Shown here: positions 40,469-54,694 of the stretch, piece after piece
How positions within the stretch are numbered: position 1 is the first letter of the stretch
Layout of the letters: each line of letters opens with the position of its first letter
Source of the DNA: Tetrahymena elliotti 4EA
Taxonomy: Eukaryota > Ciliophora > Oligohymenophorea > Hymenostomatida > Tetrahymenidae
Length of the DNA: 64,000 bases
Assembly (NCBI GenBank): GCA_000231825.2
Contig: JH720299.1
Coordinates: forward strand, 461,055 to 525,054
Direction: 5' to 3'
The notes under the pieces: generated by a model
Databases searched by the model: none
Told to the model about the DNA's origin: nothing
Seen by the model: only the letters and a program-made list of their open reading frames with translations
Program-made: the position numbers and the translations under genes

Positions 40469-43400
40469 ATGCAAATAGAATATCCCCTCTCTTCTTCGGT
40501 TTCTATTCCTAACTCTTTTTCTTTTGACATCGAAGTTGGTAAACATCTTTATTAACTTTATTGATACCCTTCATAAGTGATTAATAGTTTAGATAAAATG
40601 AAGATTTTTAGAATTTTGATAAAAGCCATATATGTATAAGTAGCATTTGATCATTAATAATAATTTTTGTTTAAATAAAAATGAATTAATTCCACAAACG
40701 AAACGAAGAAGAAGAAGAAGTGTTTATGTTTTTAACATTTTATTTTTTAAATTAGAAATAGAGAAACCAAATGAAATTTTTTTTGAAAAAAACTGGCTTG
40801 AAATTGAATAGTTCTTGAAAAGCATTTATGAATCTGAAGACATTAACTGTTATTGCTTTTAGCACTTTTATGATGTAATTCTTATTTGCAAAAATGAAAC
40901 AATCTCAAGCAAAGAATTTAAATGAAAAAGCCAAAATAAATTAGGGAAATAGTATAAATGAATAAAAAATGCTTGATTGTTAATATTTGAAGAGTTAATT
41001 CTAATAAAAAATATTTAAATAAATAGATGATTTCTAGCATATGCGATAATGAATTTGATGAATTGCTTTATAAAAAACTTGAGGAATTTTACCGCCTAAA
41101 ATTTTATGCTATTTTGAATGACATTGCTTAGTAATTTTTATTTTATTTAAAATATTTTCAAGATCAATTTTGCTTGAAAAGACAATTTTAGCTTGAGAAA
41201 TGAATGAAGAAGATTGAACATTTTTTGTTATTAATATTGTCTAGATAGCCAGACGATTTTATAAATAAGATAGAAAAGGAATGGATAAAGATTAATAGAT
41301 GTCTAACAGTTTTGAGTGAAATATTTAAATAATTTGAAGGTTCTTATTTATACAAGACAAAGACACCTAGCTTTGATAATTTTATACTAAAGATATTATC
41401 TGATTAGTTTAATTCAGAGTTTAACTAATTGCTTGATGCTATTATTACTTCATTGCTTGATACTTTTAGAAACATTAGAGATTAGAATCCTTATAATCAT
41501 GATTAACTAAAAAATTTGATGGGAATGATCATTAAAATTGGTTCATATGAAAATTAATTTAAGTCCTCCTTCTTCGAGTAGTCAAATAAGTATTATTTAG
41601 ATTTATAACAAAAGCATTCTGAAAAATTTGATTTGAGAGTTTACTTGGCTGAAATTGAGCACAGACTTTAACAAGAAACTGGACTCATTGAAGCTTATTT
41701 GTCTAAAGCTACAGGAAAAATCCTTATTGATCTCATTTAAAAGCATATGATTGCAGAAAATTTACAAACTATCTTCTCTCAAGGATTTGATGACCTTTTG
41801 AATTCTAGAGATTATTAAAATCTTTAAAGACTTTTCCATAACATGTGCAACATAGACAAATTAGATTTCCTCAAGAAAAACTGGAATTAATTCATCAGAA
41901 AAAAAGGTGAAGAAATTGTCAATGAAGAAAATCAAGATGAAATCACTTAACATCTTCTTGACTTCTTCCACGATCTAGATCTTATCATATAAAAATGCTT
42001 CGAAAACTCCAATCTACTCAGATAAGCCAAAAACTATGCTCTCGAACACGTTCTCTCAATTAAAATCAACACAATTGCTGAGCTCACTTCTAAGCACATT
42101 GACAACAAACTTAAAAAGCAAAACAAGGTAATTATTATGATTTTTTCAAAACTATCATGTAATCTATGATCATTTATTTCTAAATTAATCCATCAAGTTC
42201 ATTTCTGAATCCAACTAATTATCTAAACTGCTTCAAAATTTTTGAATTGCTTTTATTATTTGATTGATATATCCATTTTCATCAATCAACCAATCAGCAA
42301 ATTAAAAATTAAAATAATCAGATATTTATTTATTTATTGCTTTTCATAAAGAAAATCTAATTATCAATCAACCAATCAGCAAATTAAAATAATCAGATAT
42401 TTATTTATTTATTTATTGCTTTTCATAAATAAAATCTAATTAATTGAACAATAAATAATTTTTTGACATTTTTAATGGAAAAAATCAATTGATTGAATTA
42501 TGAATGTAAACTATAAATTTTTACTTGATTTAGATTTAAAAATTGTTTTGATTCTTTTTTATGTGTGAAAATATTAAATGAAATTTAACATTTAAATAAA
42601 TAAAAATAGACTATGCAAGACCATGATTAAATAGAAAAGGATGTAGATGATGCTTTAGAGTTGTTTAGATATCTTCCTGCAAAGGATATTTTTGAGGCTT
42701 TTTACAATAAGAGACTTGCTCGTAGATTGTTGATGAACTTGGCATATTCTTATGAATTGGAAAGAAAAGTTTTAGATCGTTTAAGATCAGGTAAAGATTG
42801 ATTATTTTAAATGAATTTATTGAGAGTTTATTTAATTTATTAGAATGCGGTGATTAATATACTATGAAAGCTGACGAAATATTGAAAGATGTCAATGAAT
42901 CTAAGCAATTAAATAAAGACTTTAATGATTACCTAGTTAGTAAAGGATTAGATTATAACAAAAAGAACATCTTCTCTTGTATTGTGGTTTCTTCTTCTGC
43001 TTGGCCTATGAAAAATTAACAACTCCCAAACCTATTTGAACCAGTAATAAAAATATTTATCAATAAAAATTTTAGGTTTTATCTTAACTCATTTTTTTAT
43101 TAAAGTTTGATAAATTTTAAGTCGAATTCAAGTTGTTTTATGAGCTTAAACATAAGGGTGTTTGCATTAAATGGTAACACGAAACTAGCACATGCGACAT
43201 TTAAGGAAATTATAATAAAGAAAAAGTAAATTTATCGTTCAAAAATGAATGAAATAAAAATATATTTTAATGTTTATTAATTAGTACATTTTCTAAGTTT
43301 AACTCATATAAGGATTAATTCTTCTCTGCTTCAATAAAAAGAATAAACTTTCTTACAATGAAATACACAATCAAATTTAAATTGATGAAGAAGAATTAAA

Positions 43401-44061
43401 GAAGAATTTAGTTTCTCTTTATGCTATGAAAGACACATAAAAATTACTCAACAAGTCAGGAGAAGTAAATAGCAAATATTCTTTTTTTTATTCATTCATT
43501 AATTTACTGAAAAGTGTAATATTAAAAATAATTTATCCTTATTTTTGTGTGTCTTGTTATTAATTGTTAAATTTTTAATTTAAAATTAAGGCTAAAAGAG
43601 TAGACGAAGCTGATATATTTGAAGTTAACGAAGCTTATTAGAGCAAGAAAAAACTTATTAAAGTTAATTCCATCTTTAAAAAAGAAACTGTAATCATTCA
43701 TTCATTTTTTGCTTAATTTTTTACAATTTTATAAAATATTTTTTTTTCTGAAACAGAAAGAAGATGTTAAAGAGACAACTGACAGAGTTTTAACTGAAAG
43801 AGGTTTTGTTTTGGATGCTAGTATTGTTAAGATTCTTAAGAGTAAGAAAAATATTTATCATTAAGAGCTCATGAAGGAATTGTTCTAGGATCTTATGCTT
43901 CCAGTTAATGTAAATAAACTAGCTTATTAAACCATATTTTTATCCTTTTCAATATTTAATTAAAGGCAACTGAAGTTAAGAAAAGAATTGAAGGATTGAT
44001 CGAAAGAGAATATATGAAGAGAGATCCTGAAAACCATTCTTTGTATCATTACGTTGCATGA
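40469..44061 (+). CDS. Cullin, scaffold of cullin-RING ubiquitin ligase
   Basis: Eleven exons: 40469-40538, 40756-40874, 41027-41130, 41245-42127, 42610-42790, 42844-43043, 43106-43225, 43285-43464, 43591-43689, 43757-43909, 43966-44061. Phases close to give 734 residues, normal for a cullin. The N-terminal helices carry HFYDMISSIC and LYKKLEEFY (adaptor-binding part). The cullin homology domain has NKRLARRLL, SECGDQYTMK, SAWPM and GLILLCFN. The C-terminus has the neddylation site region DASIVKILKSKK and the final winged helix IEGLIEREYMKRD...YHYVA, so Nedd8 modification and RBX1 binding are expected. At the first splice the acceptor is ambiguous by six bases without changing phase. I cannot say which cullin (1/2/3/4 type) it is. 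Confidence 0.95.
42281..42441. repeat. Tandem duplication of an ~80-bp unit in cullin intron 4
   Basis: Two adjacent units, 42,281-42,362 and 42,363-42,441, both begin ATCAATCAACCAATCAGC and end in TTTTCATAAA.AAAATCTAATTA. They differ by a small deletion and by the number of TTTA repeats. They lie wholly inside the 482-nt intron, so the coding sequence is untouched. Near identity indicates a recent event. Confidence 0.8.
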
Positions 44062-45453
44062 TAACAACATATAAAACATAAAATAAATAATCTATTATAA
44101 GATTTGTATTGGATAGATAACAAAATTCCTATCTTTTTGTAAACAAATCTTTAATTTTGAACAAAAAAATTGATTTAATTTTTCTTTTCTCAATAAATTT
44201 AATTTAAAAAGATGATTAATTGCTATTAAAAAATAATTATTTTCCAGATAAATTGATTTTTATATTTATCTTTATGAATGGTGAATTTTAAACCTAATCA
44301 TAAAGTTATTCTTTCTATTTATTGGATCTTTCTGAAAAACTTTATCAATTTAAAAAAATACTTTCCTCAAAATAATTTTGATAAGGTCATACACACAATA
44401 TAGCTTAAACAAGACTTATGAATTTAAAAAAAATAACTTAAAATTAATATAGGGTAGACTAATTAAAGCAAGGTTATCAATTTTTTACACGAACCTAAAT
44501 CTTTATTAAAAATCTCTTTTTAAATAATTTTAAAAATTAAATTCAATATCCAAAAACATATTTGAGTGATTTAAGTTATTTTTAAAGATATTTAATTTGA
44601 AAAAAATCTAATTGAGGGAGGAACTTAATATTAAACAAATTGATAGATATATATATCTATATAAAGAGAACGAATACTAAAGAAAAATACATACAAATAA
44701 ATATAGTTTTTAGATAAACTAAAGAAATATTAATTTCATCAAATAAACAATTAAATAAAATAGATATGATAGATATTTTTTAATCATTAAAATTATTTCA
44801 GATTGGTTGGTGTTTGTTTATTATCTTGTTTTAATAGTTACAACCATATATTATTATTAATCATTCATTTGTTTGTTTAATCAATAGCTGAACCTATTTT
44901 AGATAGTAACTCTAATATTTAATTTTTGTAGATATGTGTTGTATTAAATATGCTTTTGAAATATTATTTTTATTGGATTTTAAGTTCATTTTATTGGTAT
45001 TAATTAAGATCATGAATATGATATTTTAAAGCTAGTTATTATTGTTGTTTGAGATTTAGTTAGTTCTGTGTTTTAATTTGAATAATTTAACTAATAGTTA
45101 AGTACTTTTAAATAAATAAATTAATAAAATAAAACTTAATTTGAAAGCAAGTTTGCTTGTGTGTGTTTTTATTTGTTTTTAGATTGAAATGATTTATTGA
45201 GAGAAACTGTTTAAATATAATTAATAGGAATCATGTTGATGTTGTTTGAAGAATATTACACGAAAATCTAGTTAGACAGACAAGACAGACCATGTTAGGA
45301 GATTTATACTTATTTACTTACTTACTAACTTACTTACTTATTTATTTACTAATATATAAACAAAATGCAAATTAAATAGTATGCTTGTTAGTTAGTTTAT
45401 TCTCTTGCAGCTGCCAGTAAGCTAGCTAGATATTATTTTAGAGACACTCTCTC
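44062..45453. other. Convergent intergenic region
   Basis: Spacer between the ends of the cullin and the BRE1-like gene. AT-rich, with an (ACTT)n run at about 45,306-45,350; no gene seen. Confidence 0.5.
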
Positions 45454-48400
45454 TCAATGACTAAGATATAGAGTTTTGATATCGTTTTTTCCAAAGGGTG
45501 TACGACATTTTGGACAAGTTCTTTGACGAAGACTCATTTATTTATCGATGCACTCTCTACAGAAGGGATGCATACATTTTTATAAGATTGTATCTTTGAA
45601 GTTTTATCCACAACTGCACTGGAGTAGGAGACGCATGTTTTATATTTTTTCTTTAAGTGAAGCAACTTCTGTAGAAGTATTTTTACTTTCACTATTATCT
45701 AGGAATTCGTAGGCATTTTGTAATTTTTATTGGATTTTTTCATGATTGGCAATGAGTTCATTATATTATTCAGTAACATCTCCAAACTTCTTTGTGAGTA
45801 GATCAAGTTTTTATTAAGTATCAAGGAGTAGCACTGTGTTTTCTTCAAGCTATGATTGGATAAGTTGCTTTTATTGGTTAACTTCTTCAATAGCATTTGA
45901 TAAATTACTGTTTTAAAGAAGCAATTACTTGTTTTAATCTTCTAAATTCTCAATCAAATTTTTAGTATTATCTTTCTTTTGTTGATCAGCAACAACTAAT
46001 ATGGAATAGGATTGTTTTTCCTTTTAGAATTGCATTTAAATTTCAAGGTTTTTATATTCCAATCCTTGTTCTCTTTCTTGACTCAATTTAAGCTCTTGAT
46101 TTACTTAATCACATCTTGCCTTCATTTAGTTAAATGATTTATCTAAATTTTCATATTCCTTCCAAATTTCATCTTGATTTGCTTGCTGCTTTTTCTTTTC
46201 TTATTCATTTTGCTTTAATTGCTTCTGCAAATATGAAATTTTATCTTCTCTATTCTTAACATAATCAATCAGTTCTCTGAATTTTTTAATTTAGTCTTAG
46301 TTAATTTATCCAGAGCTGCACATGTCGTTCATTATTTTTTCTAAAAATTTAATTGTGTCTTTGTGGATTGGATACTTAAATATTTTATCTTCAGCATAGC
46401 TTTCACCAGTGAATCCAATTTAGCTTTACAAATAGTTTATTTGTTGTTCTTTTTCATTCAACTTTGCTGATAAATCGCCATTAGATTTTTACAATAAAGC
46501 AATTTATTCATTCAATTACTGTTTTTTCAACTCTAATTCTTTATTATGTTCTCTTTCTATTGTCAGACATTCACTTGCCTTCTCTAATTAATCTTCTAAA
46601 GGCTAAGTGTATTTCTTATAATTAAAGTGCTATGTTAGATTCTCTCTCATGGCATCTCCTAACTAAGTCTTGTAAACTCCTTCTCTTGCTTCATGTAATT
46701 ATTTCTAAAGAGTATCTTTCTCTTCCTTAAATTTAGTTAAAACTTCCTACATTTCTCTGAAGCGCTGCTTTTCAATATCACTTATTTGTTATTTAGCTTC
46801 TTTCAATTAGTTTCTCATTTAAATAGTAACCTTCAGCAATTCCTCAGTTTAAGCTGCCAATGACTAGTAAGCACCCGATCTAAAGAACTTGTCTTCCATA
46901 TTCTTTAAATCAATTTCTCTTTCTCTCATATATTTTTCTAATTCAGATTTCTCTAAAACTAGTTATTCATTACGCTTCTATAAGATTTACAATTTTTCTG
47001 CAATAGGCAATCTTAACTTACCATCGCAAAGCTCATCTTAAATAGTTGTGCTTGCCTAATTTATCAAAGAAGGTTGCATAACTAGTGATTACTATACCTA
47101 TATCGACTCTTATTTTTTCAAAGAAGGCATGCTGCTTATTCCTAGACTAGCTGAACCATTTAATTCTAAGTTTTAGCTATTACTCTTATTCTCTTCAGCA
47201 GCTGTAAAAGCATTAGTATTAACAGCATCATTACCACTTGTATTCATTAATTAGCTAGATGATACTCCATTTTAATTTACTTATTAAGATTCCTATTGAG
47301 TCAATTATAATCCTTAAGAACCTTATACTCCATTTGATGTATTAGAAACATTGCCATTTTGAGTACTTGAAGCCAAAGATTAAGAAAATGTATTGGGAAT
47401 AACAGATGAAGGTGAAGTATTAATAATTGTTTAAGTAGCAATTAATTTTTATTATGTTTCCAAAAGCTACCTTAATGTTTCTTCATACTTCTGACTAAAA
47501 TACTCAGTTTAGTAACCTCCACAAATACATTCATATCCTTCTCTCTCTTCATTTTTATTCTCCTATGAACCATTATTATTAGCATTTGCATTGTTATTCT
47601 ATTGCTGATCTTCTATTTCCATTTGATTTTATTACTGCTAACCAACTTGATTGGCATTAGATTAGCTTTGATTCTCTTTGCCAGAATTATTTTAACTAGA
47701 ATTCACTAAAGAGTTGGCATTGTTCTAAATTATTTTTTGAAGAATTTAATTAGGATCTTGACCTACTTTTGCAGTGATTGAAGTGACGCAGTAATCCATT
47801 TTTTAGCGAATTCTAAGAGAAAGTCTTTCTGAAATTTCTCTCTCCTCATTGTATTTTTAAAGAAGTTCTTCATATTGTTTACTTTAATTACCAAAATAGT
47901 TCATTATGAATTCCTTTTCTGTGTCTGCCAAGGGCACAGGCTTTGAAAGAAAAGTTTCCAATTCTTTAATCTTAGTCTAGAGTTAACTATTCTCTCTGTA
48001 TAGTCTACGCATAGTGTCATTTGCATCATTATTTTAGGCTAAACTCTTAACTGCATCATTCATTCTTTAACCGTATGTTGCACAATCAATGGCTACATCT
48101 GCATAGATATTTTCGAAATTCTTTAAAAAGTTCTCAACTCTTTGCTTAGTTATCTTTTGCAAATCCTACAAAGCAGCAGCATTAGTCTATGCTCTCTATT
48201 TGCTAACAGCATTAGTATTACTGGCATTCTAAGCAGGAGTACTGCTGTTATTATTATTATTAGCTAAATTATTAGGAATCTAAACTTAAGCAGCGTCTTT
48301 TGTAGTCTTTTCCATGCATTCCTTTAGTTTATTGACAATTTAAACCAACTCACCCATGCTATCGAATAATTATTTGAATTTGGATGTTTACCTCTCATTG

Positions 48401-48660
48401 TTATCTTATTTCTTTACTAACAAATTCAGACGTTCTAACTTCCCCAGAAAATTCTTCCAACCAGCAAAGTAAGAAGCGAAAAAGAATTCATAGACTTCAC
48501 AAATTGCCCTATAACTGCTCTCATTTAGTTTCAATTAAGAAATAATCCTCTTCTAATGATCTAACCTATTTCCCAAAGCAGTATTTGCAAATTACAATAT
48601 CAAAACATCATTTTTAGGATGCTTAAAATTCTCTTCATCCTTTCCCTTAACCTTCTTCAT
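45454..48660 (-). CDS. BRE1-like RING E3 ubiquitin ligase
   Basis: A single exon of 1,068 residues. The last 60 residues form a RING that matches the BRE1/RNF20/RNF40 type, with KDTILQKCMHPFCREC, RQRTCPKCRTPFG and ND before a final IKTLYL. Before it lie about 550 residues of nearly continuous coiled coil, and N-terminal coiled segments are separated by an N/S/Q-rich linker (about residues 370-480). BRE1 mono-ubiquitinates histone H2B with RAD6 and acts in chromatin during transcription. Oddly the first zinc pair is C-S-C (one residue between) instead of the usual C-x2-C. Length agrees with the family (700-1,000). The start is the first ATG of the frame. An alternative is another coiled-coil RING ligase. 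Confidence 0.85.
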
Positions 48661-50535
48661 TCTAATAATAATTCCAATTACAAATTATGTTCCTTAATCA
48701 AGCAGTTGTGTATTTTACAAATAATCGATTTATAACAGATTGAGAGATTGATAAATAAATATAGATAGATTGTCTTCCTCCTATTTTATTTGTTTATTTG
48801 GTTTTGCACTAATAATAACTTTCTTCCTCTTAATTCTAAAGATTTGATTTGATTTGTTTATTTTCTTTTAAAATAATTAATTAATTAATTAATTAATCAA
48901 TATATAAAATCTTGTCTAATTATTACTTCCTCTGATTTATTCCTTTCCCTCACTTTTTTTTTATTATTCAAATTTAATATCCTCATTCATCTTCTCATTC
49001 ATTTCTCGCCTAAAACAAAATCCTAATTCATAAATCTATTCATATTTCCATCAATCTTCATTCATTCTTTCTTTTCCATTCTAAATGCAAGCCAAAATCT
49101 CATTAATTTTATTTAGTTATTCATCAATTAATTCTTCCCTTCATTTGCTTTAAGTGTATTAAGCCTATCACAAAACTTCCTTTTGACAACTAAATAATGG
49201 CATTCAAATGCTCTCTCTGTTTACCTTTTTCCCTTTCTTTGCAAAGTTAATTTATTTTATCCAATTTTAGTTTTACTGAGAAAATAAGCTAAAACCTATT
49301 TTAAATTCTATTTTAGGATAATCTCCTCTTTCTGAATAATTAATTCCATTTCTGATGAAGCCAGTCTATATTTTCTTAATAAATAAATAAACAATCCTTC
49401 TTTATATTTGTTTAGAATTCTTCCAATTAACATTTAATAAAAAAAAGTTCTAGCAAATATTTAAAATTCAACTTTCTCGAAACGCTTTAATCCTCTTTAA
49501 AACACACCCAACTATCTCATCAACATAATAATCTATTCATAAAATATACATTTCCATTCAAATTATTTTAATATAATTCTTTATTTATATTCTTTTATCT
49601 TCATACTATTGCTTAAAAGTAATTTTGATACATAAGTAAATGTATTAATTAATATAAAATAATGTTTATTAATTTATTTAAATTCTATACTTTTATTTAA
49701 TTTGCATTTTATTAACTTCAAATAAATTTTGCGCAAGTAAATGATAATAATTTGCTTTGTTTTTAAATTAAATTTCGATCCAATCTACTTTAAAATTATT
49801 AAACACACTATATAAATTTATTCGTTTATTTTCTGCTCAAGATAGATACATATTAGATTTCTTTCACATTTTTCTTTTACCTGTGTATCTTTGATAACTA
49901 AACAGAAGCCATTAATTCCTTTATTTTCTATTTGCATCAATAAATTAAAGCTTCATTTCTTTAATTTAAAACTTTGATAATTTTATAGAAGTTATTAATT
50001 AAATCGATTTTAAATTATTAAAATTTCATAGCTTTATTTTAAAACTGTTTTATTTTTTAAATATTTAATTAAAAAATTTTTAAAAATGTAAATAAATTAG
50101 AAAACTCATTGAAAAGTAAGTAATTTATGATTTAAATAAAATTATGTATGATTTATGTTTTTAACATAAACATTTTATATTATTATGCTTTTCAAAAACT
50201 TTTTTTAATATAAAGAAATATTTAACAATAAATTTATCAGTTGAAGAAGGTGCAGGGAATGGAATGATCAAAATCAAATTTCAGCTTTTTTTTGAATGTT
50301 CAAAAGTTGATTTGGTTTAAAGATATTTGAATTATGAATCAATAAATCAGAGTTGATTTGCATTAAATTTTTTGAAAATACAAACAAAAAATATTAATTT
50401 GAATTAGTTTTCAACCAAGAGTTACTCTACCTACTAAGAATATAGGAGCCTTTAATAATAATCAAAGCTAAAAAATAAAAAATCAACAACAACACAACAC
50501 AAAGCTAATTCAAATATTTTTTATTTAATTTTATC
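48661..50535. other. Intergenic region between divergent genes
   Basis: Upstream regions of the BRE1-like gene (-) and of the unknown gene at 50.5 kb (+). It holds (AATT)n runs at 48,875-48,900 and nothing that looks coding. Confidence 0.5.
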
Positions 50536-53500
50536 ATGCTTAACATTTTCTTAGAGTTGTGGAAAGCGCAGCAGGAAAATAGGGTTATTATTCCTGAGCT
50601 TTACTTTCCTGATACATTTATTTTAGATGAAAATCATGATTTTATATGGGTCTTTCGCTCTAAACAGGAAGGCAAAATTCTCAGAAAAAAGAAATAGAAT
50701 TCTTCTGTTGAATGTATTGTCAAGAGTTTGGTTGGATAGAACTTAAATTTGTCTATTGACTATTCTTCAATTGATTCTACCTAACAAAATATTCAATCTC
50801 TTAACAATAATTATCAATCTATTTCTATTCAAGCTGAAACACCTTTTGCTACTTTCAGCAGATTGAATGATTAGGGGGAAATCGAAATTCAACATTTTAA
50901 TTCTGAATAAATAAAAAAATTCTTTGGTGAAGTAGAATACTAGAATGCTCTTCCAAGAGATTCAATATTTCTTTAGAGATATCTTAGAGTTGATTAAAAT
51001 GAAATACATAACCACTTTATAAAGGTAGTTTATAATAGCAATTTTATACAAATTGAGAAGAGACGCAATTGCTTTTTTTGGTAAAATTTAACTGAAAATT
51101 CAAATAAACCAAAAGATCGTGAATACTATAATTGTCTTATTTCTTATGAAGGACCTGAATAGTTTACAGAAGTTGAGAAAATAAATGAATACACTGCAAA
51201 TCAATTGAAATACATTGTCAAACAAATTTGTATTCAACTTGAGTCGATTCACATGAAAGAAAGAGGAAAAGTTAAATAAATTTCTCTTATTTTCAAGAAA
51301 ATCAATGACATCATTTATTTACTCCATTGCAATGAAATTTCTTTTGAGAGGGAGTAACACATTCCCAAGTTATGGAGAATGTCTTTTAAAAATCCATTTG
51401 TAGTTCCTCTTCATATTAGATGTGCAGCAAAACCATTATTGCCTCCTTAAAATAATTAATTAGGAAATAAATCTATGTTGCTAGCTAACAACGTAAGCAA
51501 GACTCTATCTAATTAATAAAACAACACAAAAAATGTATCATAATTAAATGGCAGTAATGATTCTAATTTAAAGCTAAGACATATGGTGCTGAATAAGTAA
51601 TAATTAGATAATTCTACTTTAGACGAGAAATATCATTCTATTGATTAAAAATATTAAATGTGTAATTCTTGTGGACAAGGTTCATAGCAATAACTTCAAG
51701 ATATAATGAAAAATAAACTATTACGAATCAGAATTAAGAGAGGAGTTAGAGAGAATTTTAATGGTTTGCGTCCTTTGTATGACAGTATGCAAAAATAAGA
51801 AAAAGCTTTATTTGATAAATACACAACAGTGAAAGTATGTTAATTGTGTTTTGAAGCATATTAAGAAATATAAAAAGAAGATGAATCATAATAATAATAA
51901 AATTTAGTTAATTAAAGTTATGGTTATTCAGTTTAAGATTAAACTAAAAAAGCTAAAAAGAGATAAATTACTATTCATAAAGCAAGATCAAAGAGTTTTA
52001 ATTTGGTATCTATTGATTAAACGAATGAACACAGCACATCTTTAATAAATGGTTAATTTTTAACTCCGATCGAGAACAGTTCTTTAAAAAGAAGAAAAAG
52101 TGTTAATTAATGCGATTAATCTGATTAAGAAGAAGAATAATCTAATGATTTTTTTGATGAATCAATGCTAAAAAATATAAATGATTAATCAATGATAAAT
52201 AAAGATTAATCGTTTTCATACAGATTGAATGATAATTCATTTGATTTGAAATAATTTAATAAATCTTTTGAATAAAAAAACTCCATTCAAAATACTTTAA
52301 GAGAAAAATCAATTATGCAAAGAGCCTAGCTAGTTTAATCAAGATAAAGCGATTTAAATGAAGAGAGTGCATATAATTTTAATAGAAGGCATCATTCTTT
52401 CTCAAAAGCTTAATAAATAAATTCACAGTATTATCAATTAAATAAAAATCTTTAATACAAATTCAAAGAGCTAAGAAGTAAAAGCACTTAAAGGTCTGCT
52501 AATATATCAAATATTCTTCCATAATTTTCAGAATTATAAAATGAAGATAGCAGCATATTAAACGATATGGATTTCATATAAAAAGCTCATAATATGAGTT
52601 CAATTACTCCAATAGCTGCTGCTGATTAGAAAACTATCATTGAAGCTTTAAATTTGCTTTAAGAAACAAGTAATAAAAATTTAGAAACTAAAAATTTAAA
52701 TAATAAAAAAATATCTAGACTATATCCTATATCTGTTGGCAGATAAAGACCTGTTATTAACCCTAATTTAAAATCTCAATATTAAGTTATTATTTAGAAT
52801 TCAAGTATCACTCCAATCAGCAATAAAAATGTAAATGATCAAAGCACAATTAGTATAGGTAATAATAAAAATAAAATGAATAATGCAAGCTCTCGTAATG
52901 TCATCAGTGACTACTTTTAATAATTAGAAGACAGCAATTTTATGGCTAATTAAATTAATAACAATAATAATTATGATGATGCTTTCTTGAAAAAATTCTA
53001 TTAACAGTAAGCTATTGAAAAAGATAAAAGATAAAGTGAATAATTGGTTGAAATAAGCAACGTAAATAATAGCAAGGATTATATTAGTATTAACCATATA
53101 GCTAATAATTAATGTCTAAAAAGTGAGGATATTCTTAATAAAATGAGAGATATTAATAACTCTAAGGAAATGATCTCAGATTCTCATGAAAAAATAATGT
53201 CTGATTACAATTCTATTTACAAAGATTAAAAATATCAAGTTCAACTTTTAAAGCAAAAAAGTAATTTTGGAAAGGTGAATATGGCTTATGATAATAATGA
53301 TAATAACAACGACAATGTATAATCTACAAATAATATAGTAAACAGAAGCAGAACTTCATCAACAGCATCCAAATCGACAAACAATTCTTCACTCACTCAA
53401 ATCTAGCAAAGTAATATATTTTTTTTTTTTGGTGTTTAAAAAAAAAATCATTTAAAAAAACAAAATAATATTTTTAATTTGATAATTAATATTTTGTTAA

Positions 53501-53986
53501 ATAGGAAATAGCAGTGTTGATCTAGAAGGTAGATTGTTGGCTAATATTAGGTATTTAGAAAAGTAGATGCAAGATTAAGAAGTACAAAATAAAACTAGTA
53601 ATAACTAATTGATTTATGATAACTAAAAAGAAAATAATTATACTGTTGCAAATTCAAACAAAAATTTGAATAATTTAGGCAGTATTAAATAATCAGCTAA
53701 TTAAAAGTTTTAATTACCACCTAAACCAGTGATTTCTCAAAAATTAATTACTAAACAGAGTAATGTGAAAATACCAAATACTTCTAATGAATTATCTGAA
53801 TAGCAGTCTTAACAAATACTGAAAAGTATTTAAGATAATAAACAAATTCTTTAGAATAGAAAGAGTTCTTCTAACTAATTAGATATCTAATAATCCTCTA
53901 AATCTTTGCAAAGAAACCAAAAAAATAATCTTTAGGGATAAATAGATAAAATATAAACATCATAAAGTATCAGAAAAATCATATGA
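50536..53986 (+). CDS. Large unknown protein with folded N-terminal part and N/Q-rich tail
   Basis: Exons 50536-53410 and 53505-53986 around a 94-nt intron; 1,118 residues, ending at TGA. The first 300 residues look folded and are poor in low-complexity runs (LNIFLELWKAQQENRVIIPE, RDSIFLQRYLRV, CLISYEGPEQFTEVEKINEY, PLHIRCAAKPLLPP). Residues about 370-450 carry two cysteine pairs (CNSCG and CQLCF) that could bind zinc. The remaining 650 residues are N/S/Q/K-rich with no signal or membrane segment. The pattern is that of ciliate proteins with a conserved head and long disordered tail. I do not recognise the family. Confidence 0.75.
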
Positions 53987-54380
53987 AAACAACACTTTCA
54001 TAATACCATCAAATTTGTTAAATAATTTTGACAAGATTCATATAATTAAATTAATTATTATTACTAGATAAACTATTATTTTCCCTTGAGTATTATTCTA
54101 AGTATTAAACCTTTTATAATTTTATATTCATATATATTGTATATATAATATTATATTATCTCCTGTTATTGCTAGCTTCTGAATATTTTTCTTTAATTTG
54201 ATCATATTTGGGTAATTTTTAAAATATTTTGTTAATTAAAAAATATAAATAATTAGAGGTAAGTTTAGTTTGTATTAAATTTTATTTATTTTAGATATAC
54301 TGGATTAAAAATTGCTTAAAAATTAGATTTCTTTTTCAAAAAAAAGTAAACTTTTGATTCAAATTTTTTTTTAATTTGAA

Positions 54381-54689
54381 ATGTTTGTTTAAAAAATATT
54401 CAGATTAATTTTCTTATTATTATTTTTTAATTACCAAAAACAAAAAAAATGCAGCAACTACAATTATGAGATAGCAGATTTATTGGATTATAGTACTAGA
54501 CTTAGATAAATTATTGTTCAAGATGAAAGGTTTAAAACGAAGCAAGAGAGAGTTAAATCAAAACAGGGAGGTAGGATCAATAATACTAAGATCAATCCAT
54601 ATGATGATCAATTGATAGAAGAAGAAATAGAGACTGAAAGTATAGATTTAGATGATGAGGAAATAGATGTTGAGCGTTACTTCTTTTGA
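54381..54689 (+). CDS. Element ORF A, acidic protein, 5' end uncertain
   Basis: A frame ending at TGA encodes a hydrophilic protein with the acidic end IEEEIETESIDLDDEEIDVE. From about 54,450 onward the composition is element-like; the first 20 codons (hydrophobic, AT-rich) may be chance extension across the element boundary, so the true N-terminus is probably missing. It ends 5 bp from the end of the convergent minus-strand ORF B. Family unknown. Confidence 0.45.
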
Positions 54690-54694
54690 TAAGC

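Noticed and set aside
40875..41244. Cullin N-terminus first looked broken by frameshifts and an in-frame TGA
   Set aside because: Introns 40,875-41,026 and 41,131-41,244, both GT-AG and in phase, remove the stops and restore the cullin pattern, so it is not a pseudogene.
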